Positions 35,514 through 44,730 of a stretch of 64,000 bases of DNA are shown here, piece after piece; the first letter of the stretch is position 1; the number at the start of each line of letters is the position of its first letter. Below the pieces are notes generated by a model. It was not told the DNA's origin and did not search any database. It saw only the letters and a list, made by a program, of their open reading frames with translations. The DNA is from Rhodobacter sp. (lineage in GTDB: Bacteria; Pseudomonadota; Alphaproteobacteria; Rhodobacterales; Rhodobacteraceae). Made by a program: the position numbers and the translations under genes. The DNA lies in contig JAIXUH010000034.1 of NCBI GenBank assembly GCA_027484145.1, positions 106,569 through 170,568 on the forward strand. Reading direction: 5' to 3'.

Positions 35514-35660
35514 TGCCCTGTGTGAAGCGCAAGGTTGGCGTCTGCGCATCACCTTTGAAAAAATGCAACGTGTTGACAGCGTTGATTCCTCTGGCCCGTT
35601 GCCCCGCAACCGCTTCTGTGGCAAGACGGGCACGACCTTTCCAGACTGCAGAGTTCACCT

Positions 35661-36314
35661 ATGACAGATTTCCAGACCCGCCGCGTCGTGATGGTCGATA
35701 CGCAGGTGCGTCCTTCGGACGTGACCAAGTTTCCGATCATTGACGCGATGCTGACCGTCCCGCGGGAGGTTTATGTGCCGCGCGACAAGCGCGAGGCGGC
35801 CTATATCGGTGAAAATGTCGAACTGCGGCAGGGCCGCGTGGTGATGGAACCGCGCAGCATGGCCAGACTGCTGGATGCGCTGGATATGCAACCGGATGAA
35901 CTGGTGCTGGATGTGGGCTGCGGCCTTGGCTATTCCTCGGCCATCATCGCCCGTCTGGCCGATGCCGTTGTGGCTGTCGAAGAGGATGAAGTGATGGCCG
36001 CCGAAGCGCAGCGCACCTTGTCGCAAGAGGCGGTGGACAATGCGGCCGTGATCCTTGGGCCACTGGCGGCGGGGTCGGTCAAGCATGGCCCCTATGATGT
36101 GATTACCATTCAGGGCGGGGTCGAACAGGTTCCAGCCGGTTTGCTGGACCAGTTGAAAGACGGCGGCCGGATTGGCGCCATTTTCATGGAAGGTCAGCTT
36201 GGCGTGGCGCGTGTGGGCCACAAGTCGGACGGGCGGATGTCGTGGCGCTTTGCCTTCAACGCATCGGCGCCGGTCCTTGCGGGATTTGCAGCGCAGCGTG
36301 GGTTCACGCTGTAA
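35661..36314 (+). CDS. Protein-L-isoaspartate O-methyltransferase family protein
   Basis: A 217-residue SAM-dependent methyltransferase of the PCMT family. Motif I is VLDVGCGLGYSSAIIA (about residue 81). The N-terminal substrate loop (VREVYVPRDKREAAYIGE) replaces the canonical PR..FVP..... sequence and the usual catalytic serine region reads ENVELRQGRVVMEPRSMARLL. This variant regularly precedes TolC in Rhodobacteraceae. Whether it still repairs isoaspartate is uncertain. Confidence 0.85.
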   Translation: MTDFQTRRVVMVDTQVRPSDVTKFPIIDAMLTVPREVYVPRDKREAAYIGENVELRQGRVVMEPRSMARLLDALDMQPDELVLDVGCGLGYSSAIIARLADAVVAVEEDEVMAAEAQRTLSQEAVDNAAVILGPLAAGSVKHGPYDVITIQGGVEQVPAGLLDQLKDGGRIGAIFMEGQLGVARVGHKSDGRMSWRFAFNASAPVLAGFAAQRGFTL

Positions 36315-36411
36315 GGCCGGTCCGCCATGTGGCGGGCAGGGTAGTCAGATAAGAACGACAGGCGTGCGGGCCGGGGACACGGCACAGCGCGCAGTATGGG
36401 AGCCTAGGGCG

Positions 36412-37776
36412 ATGCGTAAGTTTCTTGCAGCGGCAGCGATGGTGGTTTCCACCTTTTCGGCACCCGCCGGTTGGGCCGAAAGCCTGACCGACGCCTTTAT
36501 CGCGGCCTATCGCAACTCGAACCTTCTGGAAAATCAGGAGGCGACCTTGCGGGCCGCCGATGAAGAGGTGGCGCAGGCCATGGCGACCTTGCGCCCTGTG
36601 ATCGAGTACACGGTCACGTCGGGGTATCGCCGTGCCCAGACGCGCGCCAGCGGCCGCTTTGATGACGGGCTGAGCACATCGTTCGAGCTGAGTGCAAGTC
36701 TGGTGCTGCTGGACTTTGGCCGTCGCGCCATCGGGATCGAGATTGCAAAGGAAACCGTGCTTGCCACGCGTGAGGCGCTGCGCCAGATCGAACAGGAAGT
36801 GCTGTTCGCGGCCGTTCAGTCCTATGTTGATGTTCAGGTCAAGGGGCAGATCGTCTCCTTGCGCCAGTCAAACGTACGGTTGGTGACGCAAGAACTGCGC
36901 GCCGCGCGCGACCGGTTCGAGGTGGGCGAAATCACCCGCACCGATGTGGCCATTGCCGAAGCCCGCCTTGCGGCGGCTCAGGCCGGGTTGTCATCAGCCG
37001 AAGGTGATCTGATGATTGCCCGCGAAGCCTATAAGGCGGCCACCTCGGCCTATCCGGGCAACCTGAAGGGGCTGCCGAAATCGCCGCGCCTGCCGAAAAG
37101 CATGGAAGAAGCGCGCGCCGTTGCGCTGAAAAGCCATCCGTCGATTGCCGAAGCGCAACGCGGCGTGACTGTGGCCGAGTTGAACGTGGAACTGGCCAAA
37201 GCGCGGTTCATGCCGACGCTTTCGGCAAATGCCAGCCTTGATACCACCGATAGAGGCGTTGAAAGCCAGAACTTTGGCCTACGTCTAAATCAGCAGCTTT
37301 ACACCGGCGGGGCCAAATCGTCGGACCTGCGTCAGGTCATCGCGCGGCGTGACGGGGCGCGGGCAACCTTGTCGCAGGCGGGTGTGGTCATTTCCGAGGC
37401 GGTGGGGCGCAATTGGTCCATCCTTGCGGTGGCCAACGCGCAGGTTCAGGCCAGCAACCAGCAAATCCGGGCGGCGCAGATCGCCTTTGACGGGGTGCGC
37501 GAAGAGGCCAGCCTTGGTGCACGCACGACGGTTGAGGTGCTGGATGCCGAACAGGAACTGCTGGACGCCAAGGTTTCGCTGATCGAAGCCGAAGGCACCC
37601 GGTATCTGGGCGTCTACCGCGTTTTGCAATCCATGGGCCTGCTGTCGGTCGAGCATCTGGGCCTTGGCATTCCGACATATGATCCGGCTGCCTATTACAA
37701 CGCTGTCAAAAATGCCCCGGTGCACACGGCGCGCGGCAAGAAACTTGACCGCATTCTCGAAAAACTGGGCAAGTGA
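36412..37776 (+). CDS. tolC: TolC-family outer-membrane efflux protein
   Basis: A 454-residue outer-membrane channel. Signal peptide about 1-22 (SAPAGWA). It opens ESLTDAFIAAYRNSNLLENQEATLRAADEEVAQAMATLRP, the first of two structural repeats, and has long coiled-coil stretches (GEITRTDVAIAEARLAAAQAGLSSAEGDL) and VEVLDAEQELLDAKVSLIEAEG near residue 375. It would form the trimeric exit duct for type I secretion and multidrug pumps. The ATG at 36412 starts a clean signal peptide. Confidence 0.92.
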   Translation: MRKFLAAAAMVVSTFSAPAGWAESLTDAFIAAYRNSNLLENQEATLRAADEEVAQAMATLRPVIEYTVTSGYRRAQTRASGRFDDGLSTSFELSASLVLLDFGRRAIGIEIAKETVLATREALRQIEQEVLFAAVQSYVDVQVKGQIVSLRQSNVRLVTQELRAARDRFEVGEITRTDVAIAEARLAAAQAGLSSAEGDLMIAREAYKAATSAYPGNLKGLPKSPRLPKSMEEARAVALKSHPSIAEAQRGVTVAELNVELAKARFMPTLSANASLDTTDRGVESQNFGLRLNQQLYTGGAKSSDLRQVIARRDGARATLSQAGVVISEAVGRNWSILAVANAQVQASNQQIRAAQIAFDGVREEASLGARTTVEVLDAEQELLDAKVSLIEAEGTRYLGVYRVLQSMGLLSVEHLGLGIPTYDPAAYYNAVKNAPVHTARGKKLDRILEKLGK

Positions 37777-37939
37777 CGCAACCCTTCGGTGAAAACCGGC
37801 GGGTTCAGACAGTTCTTAGGCTTATTTCCCTGTCATTTTCTTGTGTCGTTGGCGACTCGGCACTAGACTTGCAGGCAATGGTCCAGAGTTCGGCCGGTTA
37901 CGGTCGGCAGAGACGATAGCGACGACGGGCAGGGGCGCA

Positions 37940-39067
37940 ATGTCTGAACCGATGAGCACACATGATATCGAGGACGTGTTGTCCTCTATCCGGCGGCTGG
38001 TGTCCGAGGATTTGCGGCCGCCAAGCCGCCTGTCGGACCATCGCGCGCAGGATCAGGCTGATCCGCCGGTGACCGCAGTCCCCGATGCGGGCAAACTGAT
38101 TCTGACGCCAGCCTTTCGCGTGGTGGGCACGGCCGAAGAGCCTGTGGCCGTCGCAGAGCCGGAACCGGAACTACCCGCCATCTTGGCCGACACGGCAGAA
38201 CCGCTGTCTGGCATCGATTCCATGGAACTGGTTCCGCATGACCTGAACGATTCGGTGAACAACGTCGAAGCGATCATCGAACCGATGTCGTCGAACGTCG
38301 AAAAGGTTGTGGCCCGGCTTGGGGCTGCCGTGGGCGAGGCTGATGACGAATGGGAATCCCCGGTTGGGGATGAGGGCGCACTGTCGGATGACGGTTGGGC
38401 GGGGGGGGCGTCTGCCCAGATCGTTCACGAGGATGCATCGACCGTTTCGGCCTTTCCAGGGTTCATCCATCGGGCCCGCCCGGCGCTGGTGACCGTGGCC
38501 CCCGCACCGGAACCGAGTGTCGCTGCTGCTGAACCCGAACTTGCCGCGCCGCCCGTTGCGGTTGATGCGGCGACGTTCGAGCCGGAAGCCGTTGAACCCG
38601 AAGCCGTTGAACTTGCTGCCGTTGAAGAGGAAGCAGCGGCCGTTGTCGACGAGCCCGAAATGACGGTCGAGGCCGTCGAGGCCGCACCGATTTCCTTTGT
38701 GGCCGCAGACACCGCCGACGAAGCCCCCTTTGCTCAGGATGTGGCCGAGGACGATTTCGCGGAGCCGGCAGAAGAACCCGTGGCCACGGTGGTGGTTGAT
38801 AACCGTTGGGCAGATGTAGCCGAAGCCGCGGTCATGGCAGATCTGGCACAAGATGCCGAAGCCATGGTCGAAGATGCCGCGGCAGATCTGTTCGAGGAGG
38901 ATACCGACGGCGGCATGGTGTTCGACGAACAGGTTCTGCGCGAACTGGTCCGTGATATCATCCGCGAAGAACTGGCCGGCACGCTGGGCGAACGCATCAC
39001 GCGCAATGTGCGCAAACTGGTGCGGGCCGAGATTGCGCGTGCACTGGCCGTCCGCGAGTTTGAATGA
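37940..39067 (+). CDS. PopZ-like polar organising protein (DUF2497)
   Basis: A 375-residue protein with the PopZ plan: a short N-terminal helix (IEDVLSSIRRLVSED, residues about 9-23), a long disordered Pro/Glu/Ala-rich acidic linker (residues about 60-315, with repeated EPEAVEPEAVE-type tracts), and conserved C-terminal oligomerisation helices (FDEQVLRELVRDIIREEL then RNVRKLVRAEIARAL). In Caulobacter PopZ forms a polar hub anchoring the chromosome origin. The linker here is much longer than in Caulobacter PopZ (177 residues in total). It ends at a bidirectional terminator. Confidence 0.8.
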   Translation: MSEPMSTHDIEDVLSSIRRLVSEDLRPPSRLSDHRAQDQADPPVTAVPDAGKLILTPAFRVVGTAEEPVAVAEPEPELPAILADTAEPLSGIDSMELVPHDLNDSVNNVEAIIEPMSSNVEKVVARLGAAVGEADDEWESPVGDEGALSDDGWAGGASAQIVHEDASTVSAFPGFIHRARPALVTVAPAPEPSVAAAEPELAAPPVAVDAATFEPEAVEPEAVELAAVEEEAAAVVDEPEMTVEAVEAAPISFVAADTADEAPFAQDVAEDDFAEPAEEPVATVVVDNRWADVAEAAVMADLAQDAEAMVEDAAADLFEEDTDGGMVFDEQVLRELVRDIIREELAGTLGERITRNVRKLVRAEIARALAVREFE

Positions 39068-39110
39068 CGCAGTATCGTTCGGTCCGGGCCTGACCAAGAC
39101 CCCCAAATGC

Positions 39111-39137
39111 AAAACGCGCCCCGGTCGGGCGCGTTTT
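39111..39137. terminator. Bidirectional terminator
   Basis: AAAACGCGCCC (39111-39121), loop CGGTC, GGGCGCGTTTT (39127-39137). The A-run and T-run make it functional on both strands between the convergent PopZ-like gene (ends 39067) and the DUF6280-type gene (ends 39160). Confidence 0.92.
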
Positions 39138-39159
39138 CATTTCGGCGCTGAGGATGCAA

Positions 39160-39486
39160 TCACGCGGCTTCTGCCTGATCCGCCTCAAGCGCGTGGCGAC
39201 GCTCGGATTCTTCGCGCGACAGGGCGACCGAGGTGCGAATGCCTTTTGAGACAAACTCCATCAGACCCTTCACGACACGCTCATTCGGGTCGATTCCGGC
39301 ACAGGACAATACTTCGCGGCCATCGCGCGACCGGGCCCAACGGGCAATCTGCTCCGGACCGTTGCCATACTTTTTGTCGTCGGCAATGGCATCGTCCAGC
39401 GCAGCCAGCACCACAGCAGCAAAAAGCTTGCGCGCACGTTGGCCCTGCTCATAGTTGAAGGCTGTGCTGTCTACGAAACCCGTCAT
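39160..39486 (-). CDS. DUF6280-type conserved small protein
   Basis: A 108-residue soluble protein, start MTGFVDSTAFNYEQGQRARKLFAAVVLAALDDAIADDKKYGNG, with WARSRDGREVLSCAGIDPNERVV in the middle. It is highly conserved among Rhodobacterales from memory of the family, usually single-copy, function unknown. A lone cysteine lies in the most conserved segment. It is divergent from efp across a 213-base gap. Confidence 0.8.
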   Translation of the reverse strand: MTGFVDSTAFNYEQGQRARKLFAAVVLAALDDAIADDKKYGNGPEQIARWARSRDGREVLSCAGIDPNERVVKGLMEFVSKGIRTSVALSREESERRHALEADQAEAA

Positions 39487-39699
39487 CTGGCAGTCCTATT
39501 CTTGCTCTTGTCTTTTCAGCGTTTGGCGAACCTAAACGTTTCGGTTCGATTCGGCATCAACTGTTTTGCATTTCTGTCATGCATTCTATGCATGGCAGTC
39601 TTGGAACCATACAGCATTTAGTCTGCTTGCCAGCAAACCCACTGCAAGATATAGGGAGCGCCTTAAGTTCTTCAACCTTTTGGCAAGGTTTTGTCGCAA

Positions 39700-40263
39700 A
39701 TGTCCAAAATCAATGGCAACGAGATCAAGCCCGGAATGGTGCTGGAACATGACGGCGGCCTGTGGGCTGCGGTCAAGGCGAACCATGTCAAGCCCGGCAA
39801 GGGTGGGGCATTCGCGCAGGTTGAGTTGAAGAACCTGCGGGACGGTCGCAAGTTGAACGAACGCTTCCGGTCGGAAGACAAGGTCGATCAGGTTGACCTC
39901 GAGATGAAGGACCAGCAGTTCCTGTATGAAACCGACGGGCGGCTGGTGTTCATGGATTCCGAAACCTATGAGCAGATCGAACTGGATGCCGAACTGTTGG
40001 GCGACCGTCGGCCATTCCTGCAAGACGGGATGACGGTATCGGTGCAGTATTACGGCGAAGAGCCGCTGAACGTGAAGATCCCGCAGAAGGTGACCTGCCG
40101 CGTGGTGGAAACCGAACCCGTGCAGAACGGGCAAACGGCGTCAAAATCCTATAAGCCCGCCGTGCTCGACAATGGCGTGCGGATCATGGTGCCGCCGTTC
40201 ATCAATGCCGATGAGCAGATCATCGTGCATACCGAACTTCTGGAATATTCCGAACGCGCCTGA
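39700..40263 (+). CDS. efp: Translation elongation factor P
   Basis: A 187-residue EF-P with the three-domain plan. The modifiable lysine is K34 in [11 protein letters not shown] at the tip of domain I; the C-terminal domain ends [26 protein letters not shown]. It relieves ribosome stalling at polyproline stretches. ATG 39700 gives K34 the canonical number; an upstream TTG adds MSQ. The Lys34 context is that of EpmA-type (beta-lysylated) EF-Ps; the modifying enzymes are not in the window. This genome has Pro-rich clients nearby (the PopZ-like linker and L,D-transpeptidase tail). Confidence 0.96.
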   Translation: MSKINGNEIKPGMVLEHDGGLWAAVKANHVKPGKGGAFAQVELKNLRDGRKLNERFRSEDKVDQVDLEMKDQQFLYETDGRLVFMDSETYEQIELDAELLGDRRPFLQDGMTVSVQYYGEEPLNVKIPQKVTCRVVETEPVQNGQTASKSYKPAVLDNGVRIMVPPFINADEQIIVHTELLEYSERA

Positions 40264-40329
40264 CATCGGGCGCGGCTGATTGTGGCCGGGGTCGGCCCTG
40301 ACCCCCTGCAAAGGCACCGGGGGACTGTG

Positions 40330-40797
40330 ATGATCCGCAGCATTGCGTCGGACGAGGCCGCGTTGCTGGTCCCATTGTGCGAGGTGGTGCAGGACCTGCA
40401 TCGCCAGCACCGCCCGGACATCTTTACCCCGCCTGCAGCCGATGGCGATGTGATCGCCTATTTTAAAGACTGGATGAACCGCCCCGGCGTGACGGTCCTG
40501 TTGGCCGAACAGGGCGGCTTGGCTGTGGGCTATCTGCTGTTCGAGGTGCAGGAACGGCCCGGCACAGCGCTGAGCCAGCCCATGCAGCGCGGGTTCTTGC
40601 AGCACATCGCGGTCTTGCCAGACTGGCAGCGTCAGGGCATCGGGCGCGCCTTGATTGCGCGGATGAAGGATCTGCTGCGCCAAGAGGGGGTTGGACGCTG
40701 GGCCACCAGCTATTGGTGTTTCAATGCGGCCTCTGCTGCGCTGATGGAGCAGGCCGGGGCCACGCCTGCCTATATCGTGGCGGATGCCCCGCTTTAG
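40330..40797 (+). CDS. GNAT-family N-acetyltransferase
   Basis: A 155-residue GNAT protein. The acetyl-CoA-binding motif A is ILHIAVLPDWQRQGIGRALIARM-like (QHIAVLPDWQRQGIG, about residues 95-109), followed by TSYWCFNAASAALMEQAGATP. Substrate unknown. Its end overlaps the stop of the convergent ygfZ gene by four bases, so the two genes share a junction with no room for a terminator. Confidence 0.85.
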   Translation: MIRSIASDEAALLVPLCEVVQDLHRQHRPDIFTPPAADGDVIAYFKDWMNRPGVTVLLAEQGGLAVGYLLFEVQERPGTALSQPMQRGFLQHIAVLPDWQRQGIGRALIARMKDLLRQEGVGRWATSYWCFNAASAALMEQAGATPAYIVADAPL

Positions 40798-41588
40798 GCG
40801 GGGTTTGTTCCGGGTGTCTCGGGCAGGGGCCAAAGCCGGGCGTCGCCTGCGATCATCTCATCGGTCACGCGGTCATGGCGCAGATAGGCAATCGCACGCC
40901 CACCAGACTGGGTGAACAGGGTGCCAGCCTCTTTGCCGCCTGATAGGATCGGGGTGCCAATCGGGGCAGCCCCCGCGATGCCAACGGTGACCAGGCCCTT
41001 TCGCAATTCAGTCTTGTGCTTCATGCGGGCGGTGACTTCCTGACCAACATAGCAGCCCTTGCGGAAATCGACGCCATGCAGCCGTTCAAACCCGGCTTCC
41101 AGCAGATAGGTGTCGTCGACCACCAGTTCGATGCCGGATTCGGGGATGCAATGGGCCACACGAATGGCATCCCAATCGGTCAGCGCCGGGCCACCCATAC
41201 CGCCATACTGCCGCCAGCCAAGGGCCGGGTGGCGTGGGTCGGCAACGCCGTTCTGCGGGACAGGGCCAAGGCCGCGCAGGACGGTCATGTCCGCAGGCGC
41301 AATCTGCACATCCGCCCGCAGGCGATACATCGTCAGCCGCCGCAGCGTGGCCGGGGCAAGCGTAGTGGCAATATCGACCAGCAGGCGGTCGTCTTGGTCT
41401 GGTGCGCGCACAATGAAGAAATCGGCCAGATACTTGCCTTGCGGTGACAAAAGCGCTGCCCAGACGATACCCGGAGCCTTTTCCAGCGGCAAAAGATCGT
41501 TGCTGACCAACCCTTGCAAAAAGCGAAAGCGGTCAGGCCCGGTGACGGCCCAGACAATGCGGTCGGGGGCGGTTTCGCCGATGGTCAT
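40794..41588 (-). CDS. ygfZ: YgfZ/CAF17-type folate-binding Fe-S maturation protein
   Basis: A 264-residue GcvT-like protein with the diagnostic KGCYVGQEVTARMKHKTELRKGLV motif (Cys about residue 187), which marks YgfZ/IBA57. It uses tetrahydrofolate in maturation or repair of certain [4Fe-4S] enzymes. The ATG at 41588 overlaps the stop of the ABC exporter (ATGA), so they form one leftward operon. Confidence 0.9.
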   Translation of the reverse strand: MTIGETAPDRIVWAVTGPDRFRFLQGLVSNDLLPLEKAPGIVWAALLSPQGKYLADFFIVRAPDQDDRLLVDIATTLAPATLRRLTMYRLRADVQIAPADMTVLRGLGPVPQNGVADPRHPALGWRQYGGMGGPALTDWDAIRVAHCIPESGIELVVDDTYLLEAGFERLHGVDFRKGCYVGQEVTARMKHKTELRKGLVTVGIAGAAPIGTPILSGGKEAGTLFTQSGGRAIAYLRHDRVTDEMIAGDARLWPLPETPGTNPA

Positions 41589-43270
41589 TCCGATGCCTCC
41601 GGGTCGCTGAACTGCAACGCACAAAGCCGCGCGTAAAGCCCGCCCTGCGCCAAAAGGGTGTCGTGTGTGCCGACCTCGACCACGCGGCCGTGATCCATGA
41701 CAATGATCTGATGCGCCTGCCGCACTGTGGCCAGCCGGTGCGCGATGACCAATGTGGTGCGCCCGGCCGCCGCCGTTTCCAGCGCCGCCGCCACGGCCGC
41801 CTCCGAGGCGGCGTCAAGGGCGCTGGTCGCCTCGTCCAGCAGCAGGACCGGGGCATTGTGCAAAAGGGCGCGCGCTATGGCGATGCGTTGGCGCTGTCCG
41901 CCAGACAGGGTCGACCCGCGCGGCCCGGCCGGGGTGTCCACGCCCTGCGGCAGTACCGCCACAAAGTCACTGGCCTGCGCCGCAGAAAGCGCCGCATCAA
42001 TCTGTGCGTCAGAAATGCCGGTGCGCCCCAAGAGCAAGTTGTCGCGCAAACTGTCATCAAACAGCGCCGCATCCTGCGAAACCGAGGCGAACAGGGCCCG
42101 CTGATCGGACAATGTCAGATCGGTGCTGACCACGCCGCCGATGGTGACCTGCCCGCCCTGCGGATCGGACAGACCCGCAAGCAAGTGAAAGACCGTCGAT
42201 TTTCCCGCCCCCGATGGCCCAACCAAGGCCGTGACCTTGCCCGCCTCGGCCCGAAAGCTGAGGCCGCGCAGCACAGGGGCGTCGCCATAGCCAAACGACA
42301 CATCATCAAAGCTGATGACCGGGGGCAGAGGGGAGGGGTCGGCGCGGCTGACAGAGGGGCGTGATTGCGAAGGCGAGATGCCGAACAACTCGGTGATCCG
42401 TTGCAGGCTGGCCGCCGCAACCTGCCACAGGCCCGCCATATCGCCCAGACGGCGGATGGGCTGAAAAGTCAGCACCATGGCCGAAAAGAAGGCCATGAAT
42501 TCGCCCGTGGTCCGCGTGCCTTCGGCGACTTCGCGGCCACCCAGCATCAGCACGGCCAAAAAGCCGAACCCCGTGATCAGATCAACCAGCGACGGCAGAA
42601 CCGCCCGTGCCGTGGCGGATTTGGTTTCTGCAACCACGATGCGGTCCAGCACAGTGCCGAAACGATCGGACTGGTGCGCCTCCATCCGGTTCAGCTTGAC
42701 CGCCTGAATGCCGTGAAAGATCTCGTCCAGCCGTGTCGCACGCTCGCCCGCCTGATCACGCAGGTGCATGGCCTTGCGCAACAGATACCGGCGCAGGATC
42801 GCCGCCGGAAGGATGAGGAGCGGGGTGCCCACCACTGCGGCCAGCGTCCACCACGGATCAATCGACAGCGCCACCGCGAACAGACCGATCAGCGCCACGG
42901 CATCGCGCCCGATGCCGGCGATCAGCGAAATCCAGATGCCCTGCACCGCCATGGTGTCGCCCTGCACCCGTTCGATCAGGGTGCCGGGGGCGTTCTTTTG
43001 GAAAAAGCCGATGTCCAGCGCAAGAAGATGGCCCAGCAAATCCAACTGCATCTTGGCCGCCACCAGTTGCGAGATGCGGCTGAGAAGTGTTTTCGAGATC
43101 AGCGAGGTTGCCGCACGCACGGCAAACAGCCCGAAAATCGCGAGTCCGACCGGCCAAAGGCTGGCATCGCCGCCATCGGCGAACACCAGGTCGAACAATG
43201 GTTCCAGCATGTAGGACAGCGCGCCAAGGGTAGATCCTTCGATCACCATCACGGCAAAGGCTGCCAGCAA
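41585..43270 (-). CDS. ABC exporter (fused membrane and ATPase domains), start uncertain
   Basis: At least 561 residues: MsbA-type membrane domain (residues about 1-300, with SYMLEPLFDLVF and the FMAFFSAMVLTFQPIRRLGDMAGLWQ stretch) and an ATPase with Walker A VGPSGAGKST, signature STLSGGQRQRIAIARALL, Walker B VLLLDEATSALD and the switch His in VIAHRLATV. A lipid or drug exporter is likely. The frame remains open upstream to a stop at 43462-43464 and continues coding-like sequence (GWFWHSYLRHRLGLLL, the start of the first membrane helix), but has no ATG or GTG; the TTG at 43270 is the first usual start and would truncate that helix. Confidence 0.82.
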   Translation of the reverse strand: MLAAFAVMVIEGSTLGALSYMLEPLFDLVFADGGDASLWPVGLAIFGLFAVRAATSLISKTLLSRISQLVAAKMQLDLLGHLLALDIGFFQKNAPGTLIERVQGDTMAVQGIWISLIAGIGRDAVALIGLFAVALSIDPWWTLAAVVGTPLLILPAAILRRYLLRKAMHLRDQAGERATRLDEIFHGIQAVKLNRMEAHQSDRFGTVLDRIVVAETKSATARAVLPSLVDLITGFGFLAVLMLGGREVAEGTRTTGEFMAFFSAMVLTFQPIRRLGDMAGLWQVAAASLQRITELFGISPSQSRPSVSRADPSPLPPVISFDDVSFGYGDAPVLRGLSFRAEAGKVTALVGPSGAGKSTVFHLLAGLSDPQGGQVTIGGVVSTDLTLSDQRALFASVSQDAALFDDSLRDNLLLGRTGISDAQIDAALSAAQASDFVAVLPQGVDTPAGPRGSTLSGGQRQRIAIARALLHNAPVLLLDEATSALDAASEAAVAAALETAAAGRTTLVIAHRLATVRQAHQIIVMDHGRVVEVGTHDTLLAQGGLYARLCALQFSDPEASE

Positions 43271-43492
43271 CAGGCCCAGCCTGTGGCGCAGATAGCTGTG
43301 CCAGAACCAGCCGGAAAGGGCTTGGCCCGGTCTGGGTGGCGATGGGGCAGGTTGCGGGGTCAGCGGGAAGCCTTTCGCAAGCAGGATCAGGCGGCGATCT
43401 AGCCCGAAAGCCGCACCCGCCGCAAGGCGTGGGGCGGTTGACGATGCCGTGACAAGGCCCTAGCCATGGCACATCCTGCGGAGTTGCCCCGA

Positions 43493-44722
43493 ATGTCCCT
43501 TCCCACCACACCGACCGCCGATCTGTCGCGCGGGCGCCCCTATCTTGCGATTCCCGGCCCGTCGGTCATGCCCGACCGCGTGCTGAACGCCATGCACCGC
43601 GCCGCGCCCAACATCTATGCGGGTGGTTTGCCGGATATGGTGGCGGCGCTGTGGCCTGACCTGCGCGCCGTGGCTTGCACGACGCAGCATGTGGCGGCCT
43701 ATATCGCCAATGGCCATGCGGTGTGGGAGGCAGCGAACGCCAACATGTTCAGCCGCGGTGATCTGGCGCTGGTGGTGGCGACGGGGCGCTTTGGCCTGTC
43801 ATGGGCGGAAAGCGCGCGGGCCATGGGGATCGAGGTCGAGGTGATGGATTTCGGCAAATCTGCGCCGGTGGATATGGCGCGGGTCGAAGATCGGCTGCGG
43901 GCCGACCCTGCCGGCCGGATCAAGGCGGTGCTGACCACGCATGTCGATACAGCGACATCGATCCGCACCAATGTGCCTGCCTTGCGCGCCGCGATGGATG
44001 CGGCAGGGCACCCGGCGCTGCTGGCGGTCGATTGCATCGCGTCTTTGGGCTGCGATGAATACCGCATGGATGCCTGGGGCGTGGATGTGACTGTGGCCGC
44101 CAGCCAAAAGGGCCTGATGACTCCGCCGGGCATGGGGTTTGTCTGGTTTTCCGAAAAAGCGCGGCAGGTCTGCGCGGGGGCCGATCTTCGCACCCCCTAT
44201 TGGGCCTGGGGGCCGCGGGCGGAACCGACCGAGTTCTGGCAGTATTGGGATGGCACCGCGCCGACCCATCATCTGTTCGGCCTGCGTGAGGCGCTGACCA
44301 TGATCCTGCATGAAGAGGGGCTGGAGAATGTCTGGGCGCGCCATGACCGTCTGGCCCGCAGCGTCTGGGCGGCATTCGACGCATGGGGCAGCGGCAATGA
44401 CCGAATCGCGCTGAACGTTTCACAGGCCACGGACCGCGCGCGCGCGGTGACGGCCGCACGCCTCGGGGCCCCCGACGCCACGCGCCTGCGCGAATGGACC
44501 GAACATCGTGCCGGGGTCACGCTGGGCATCGGCCTTGGGATGGCGGCCGGGGATGATCCGGCATGGCACGGATTCTTGCGGGTGGCGCATATGGGCCATG
44601 TCAACGCCCATATGACGCTGGGCGTCATCGCGGTGATGGAGGCAGGGCTGCTGGCGCTGAACATACCGCATGGGCCGGGTGCGGTGGATGCGGCGGCGCG
44701 TGTGGTGGCTGGGGTGGCGTGA
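43493..44722 (+). CDS. Class V aminotransferase (alanine/serine-glyoxylate type)
   Basis: A 409-residue PLP enzyme. The opening YLAIPGPSVMPDRVLNAMHRAAPNIY and VDCIASLGCDEYRMDAWGVDVTVAASQKGLMTPPGMGFVWFS (PLP lysine in SQKG, about residue 203) are typical of the alanine-glyoxylate / serine-glyoxylate aminotransferase family. An ATG nine codons earlier (43466) is possible; 43493 has GGAG upstream. It transfers amino groups to glyoxylate or related oxo-acids. It stands alone and overlaps nothing. Confidence 0.87.
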   Translation: MSLPTTPTADLSRGRPYLAIPGPSVMPDRVLNAMHRAAPNIYAGGLPDMVAALWPDLRAVACTTQHVAAYIANGHAVWEAANANMFSRGDLALVVATGRFGLSWAESARAMGIEVEVMDFGKSAPVDMARVEDRLRADPAGRIKAVLTTHVDTATSIRTNVPALRAAMDAAGHPALLAVDCIASLGCDEYRMDAWGVDVTVAASQKGLMTPPGMGFVWFSEKARQVCAGADLRTPYWAWGPRAEPTEFWQYWDGTAPTHHLFGLREALTMILHEEGLENVWARHDRLARSVWAAFDAWGSGNDRIALNVSQATDRARAVTAARLGAPDATRLREWTEHRAGVTLGIGLGMAAGDDPAWHGFLRVAHMGHVNAHMTLGVIAVMEAGLLALNIPHGPGAVDAAARVVAGVA

Positions 44723-44730
44723 CGCCGACC

